Shown here piece after piece: positions 23,747-24,665 of a DNA stretch of 24,665 bases. A program made the position numbers and the translations under genes. The stretch's first letter is position 1. Every line of letters begins with the position of its first letter. Below the pieces are notes generated by a model. It worked only from the letters and a program-made list of their open reading frames with translations, did no database searches and was not told the origin of the DNA. Source of the DNA: Syntrophorhabdus sp. (GTDB taxonomy: Bacteria; Desulfobacterota; BSN033; UBA1163); contig DYHU01000016.1 in NCBI GenBank assembly GCA_020724025.1, forward strand, positions 1-24,665. Direction: 5' to 3'.

Positions 23747-24586
23747 TTAGAGAATAGCCTCTTTGTGGCGGTGGGCATTGCATTGGATATTTACGGCTAA
23801 AGGAATGCTGGCAATGTGGGTTGGAAAGGTTTCGATGTTCACGGCGAGACAGGTAACCCTTCCACCTAATCCTCCTGGGCCGATTCCCAATCGATTAATC
23901 CTATTCAGAAGCTCCTCCTCCATCAGAGCAACTTTTGGATTCGGGCTTTTTTCTCCAATTTTTCTCAAAAGGGATTTCTTCGCAATCAGGGCCGCCTTTT
24001 CTAAATTCCCACCAATGCCAATTCCAACGATAATTGGAGGACAAGGATTAGGTCCTGCCTCAGAAACAATCCTCACCACCTCATCCATAATCCCTTCCAT
24101 TCCAACAAAAGGTGCAAAGAGTTTTACCTGGCTCATCATCTCACCACCAAATCCCTTCGTCATGACATTGATCTTCAACTTGTCACCAGGAACGATATCC
24201 AAGTGGACAATTGGAGGAGTATTATCACCGAAATTCACCCGTTCAATGGGGTCTAAAGTGGATTTTCTGAAGTATCCTTCCTGATATCCTCGTCTTACCC
24301 CTTCTACCAATGCCTTATGGAGTTCTCCTCCAACAATTTGAACTTCTTGACCTATCTCCAAGAAAAGGATTGCCATCCCTGTATCTTGACAGATGGGAAC
24401 TTTTTCTTTATAGGCGATCTTAGCATTTTCGATCAAATCTTTTAGGATCTGGATGCCAATGGGCGATTCTTCCATTTCAAGGCTTTTTTCGAATGCTGAC
24501 AGGACATCCTCGGGTAGTTCTGTATTGGCCTGAATTACCAATTCTTTGACAGCGTTCATAATATTCTCTACATGAATCTCCCTCAA
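23747..24586 (-). CDS. fumA: fumarate hydratase class I alpha subunit (canonical type)
   Basis: 279-residue alpha subunit of two-subunit class I fumarase, which hydrates fumarate to malate with a [4Fe-4S] cluster. Ligands are C66 in ICQDTG, C182 in NPCPP and C269 in IQCNA. Family landmarks include the IVGIGIGGNLEKAALIAKK segment and GIGPGGLGG. The TTG start at 24586 is backed by AGGAGG seven bases upstream. The gene is complete and ends at TAA only 6 bases from the convergent flavoenzyme stop, so no beta-subunit gene follows it. The beta subunit may lie outside the window or the only beta available may be the one at 4099-4728. The symbol names the family; I cannot tell fumarase from other dicarboxylate hydratases. 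Confidence 0.88.
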   Translation of the reverse strand: MREIHVENIMNAVKELVIQANTELPEDVLSAFEKSLEMEESPIGIQILKDLIENAKIAYKEKVPICQDTGMAILFLEIGQEVQIVGGELHKALVEGVRRGYQEGYFRKSTLDPIERVNFGDNTPPIVHLDIVPGDKLKINVMTKGFGGEMMSQVKLFAPFVGMEGIMDEVVRIVSEAGPNPCPPIIVGIGIGGNLEKAALIAKKSLLRKIGEKSPNPKVALMEEELLNRINRLGIGPGGLGGRVTCLAVNIETFPTHIASIPLAVNIQCNAHRHKEAIL

Positions 24587-24615
24587 TTCAAATCCTCCTG
24601 ATAAACTTTTGACAA

Positions 24616-24644
24616 ATTTTAAGATTTGGGGAGGCGAAAATCAA
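24616..24644 (-). promoter_or_regulatory. sigma-70 promoter of the fumarase alpha gene
   Basis: On the minus strand TTGATT (24644-24639) and TAAAAT (24621-24616) are separated by exactly 17 bases. The start would be near 24609, giving a leader of about 23 bases that contains the AGGAGG site of the TTG start at 24586. Confidence 0.55.
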
Positions 24645-24665
24645 TATCAGTGACCTGAACCCCAT

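Noticed and set aside
1..24665. CRISPR array, tRNA, rRNA or insertion sequence
   Set aside because: No regularly spaced repeats, cloverleaf-like segments, rRNA motifs, transposase genes or terminal inverted repeats were seen on reading both strands.

Overview
The window reads as a piece of the genome of an anaerobic bacterium, most likely a Desulfobacterota (former Deltaproteobacteria) relative. I infer this from moderate GC content, many Fe-S and CCG-domain enzymes, a sigma-54 activator, a TAXI-type TRAP transporter, a DUF1847 protein and a fumarate-reductase/HdrB-type enzyme pair. The phylum is an inference from gene content, not from a marker gene. Nearly all of the window is protein coding. 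I see no tRNA, rRNA, CRISPR array, insertion sequence or phage gene, and no gene-free stretch longer than about 300 bases.

Layout. (1) 69-770, minus strand: a protein with a TIR/deoxyribosyltransferase-like C-terminal domain, probably unrelated to the rest. (2) 910-2916: a sigma-54-dependent activator with an AcoR/GAF-like sensor, PAS, AAA+ and Fis HTH. (3) 2948-3096: a full sigma-54 control region with two 17-bp palindromic activator sites 30 bp apart and a clear -24/-12 promoter. (4) 3131-14116: a compact operon of eleven genes. They encode a divergent class I fumarase-type hydratase (alpha, beta), a DUF1847 protein, a fumarate-reductase-like flavoprotein with an SdhB/HdrB fusion partner (thiol:fumarate reductase architecture), a small CDC48-N-like barrel protein, an MmgE/PrpD protein, the two halves of a succinyl-CoA-synthetase-like acid-CoA ligase with an 8-Cys ferredoxin-like gene between them, and a CitE/malyl-CoA-lyase-like enzyme. 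(5) 14364-16756: a short QueG-like double-cluster protein and the two subunits of an aconitase X enzyme. (6) 16972-20402: a TAXI substrate-binding protein, a fused TRAP permease and a small lipoprotein-like protein. (7) 20529-23740: an MFS carrier translationally coupled to a 2,4-dienoyl-CoA/2-enoate-reductase-like enzyme. (8) 23747-24586, minus strand: a second, more canonical fumarase alpha subunit with no beta subunit beside it on its downstream side.

How it may work together (inference). The set fits anaerobic breakdown or fermentation of an unsaturated or hydroxylated di- or tricarboxylic acid: uptake by TRAP or MFS; hydration, dehydration or isomerisation by the fumarase-like enzyme, PrpD-like protein or aconitase X; oxidation or reduction of a C=C bond by the FrdA/TfrB pair; then CoA activation of a hydroxy acid and cleavage to acetyl-CoA plus an oxo acid. 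Mesaconate/citramalate, malate, citrate/aconitate and itaconate routes all fit this outline, and sequence alone does not choose between them. The combination under one sigma-54 activator is the most interesting feature here.
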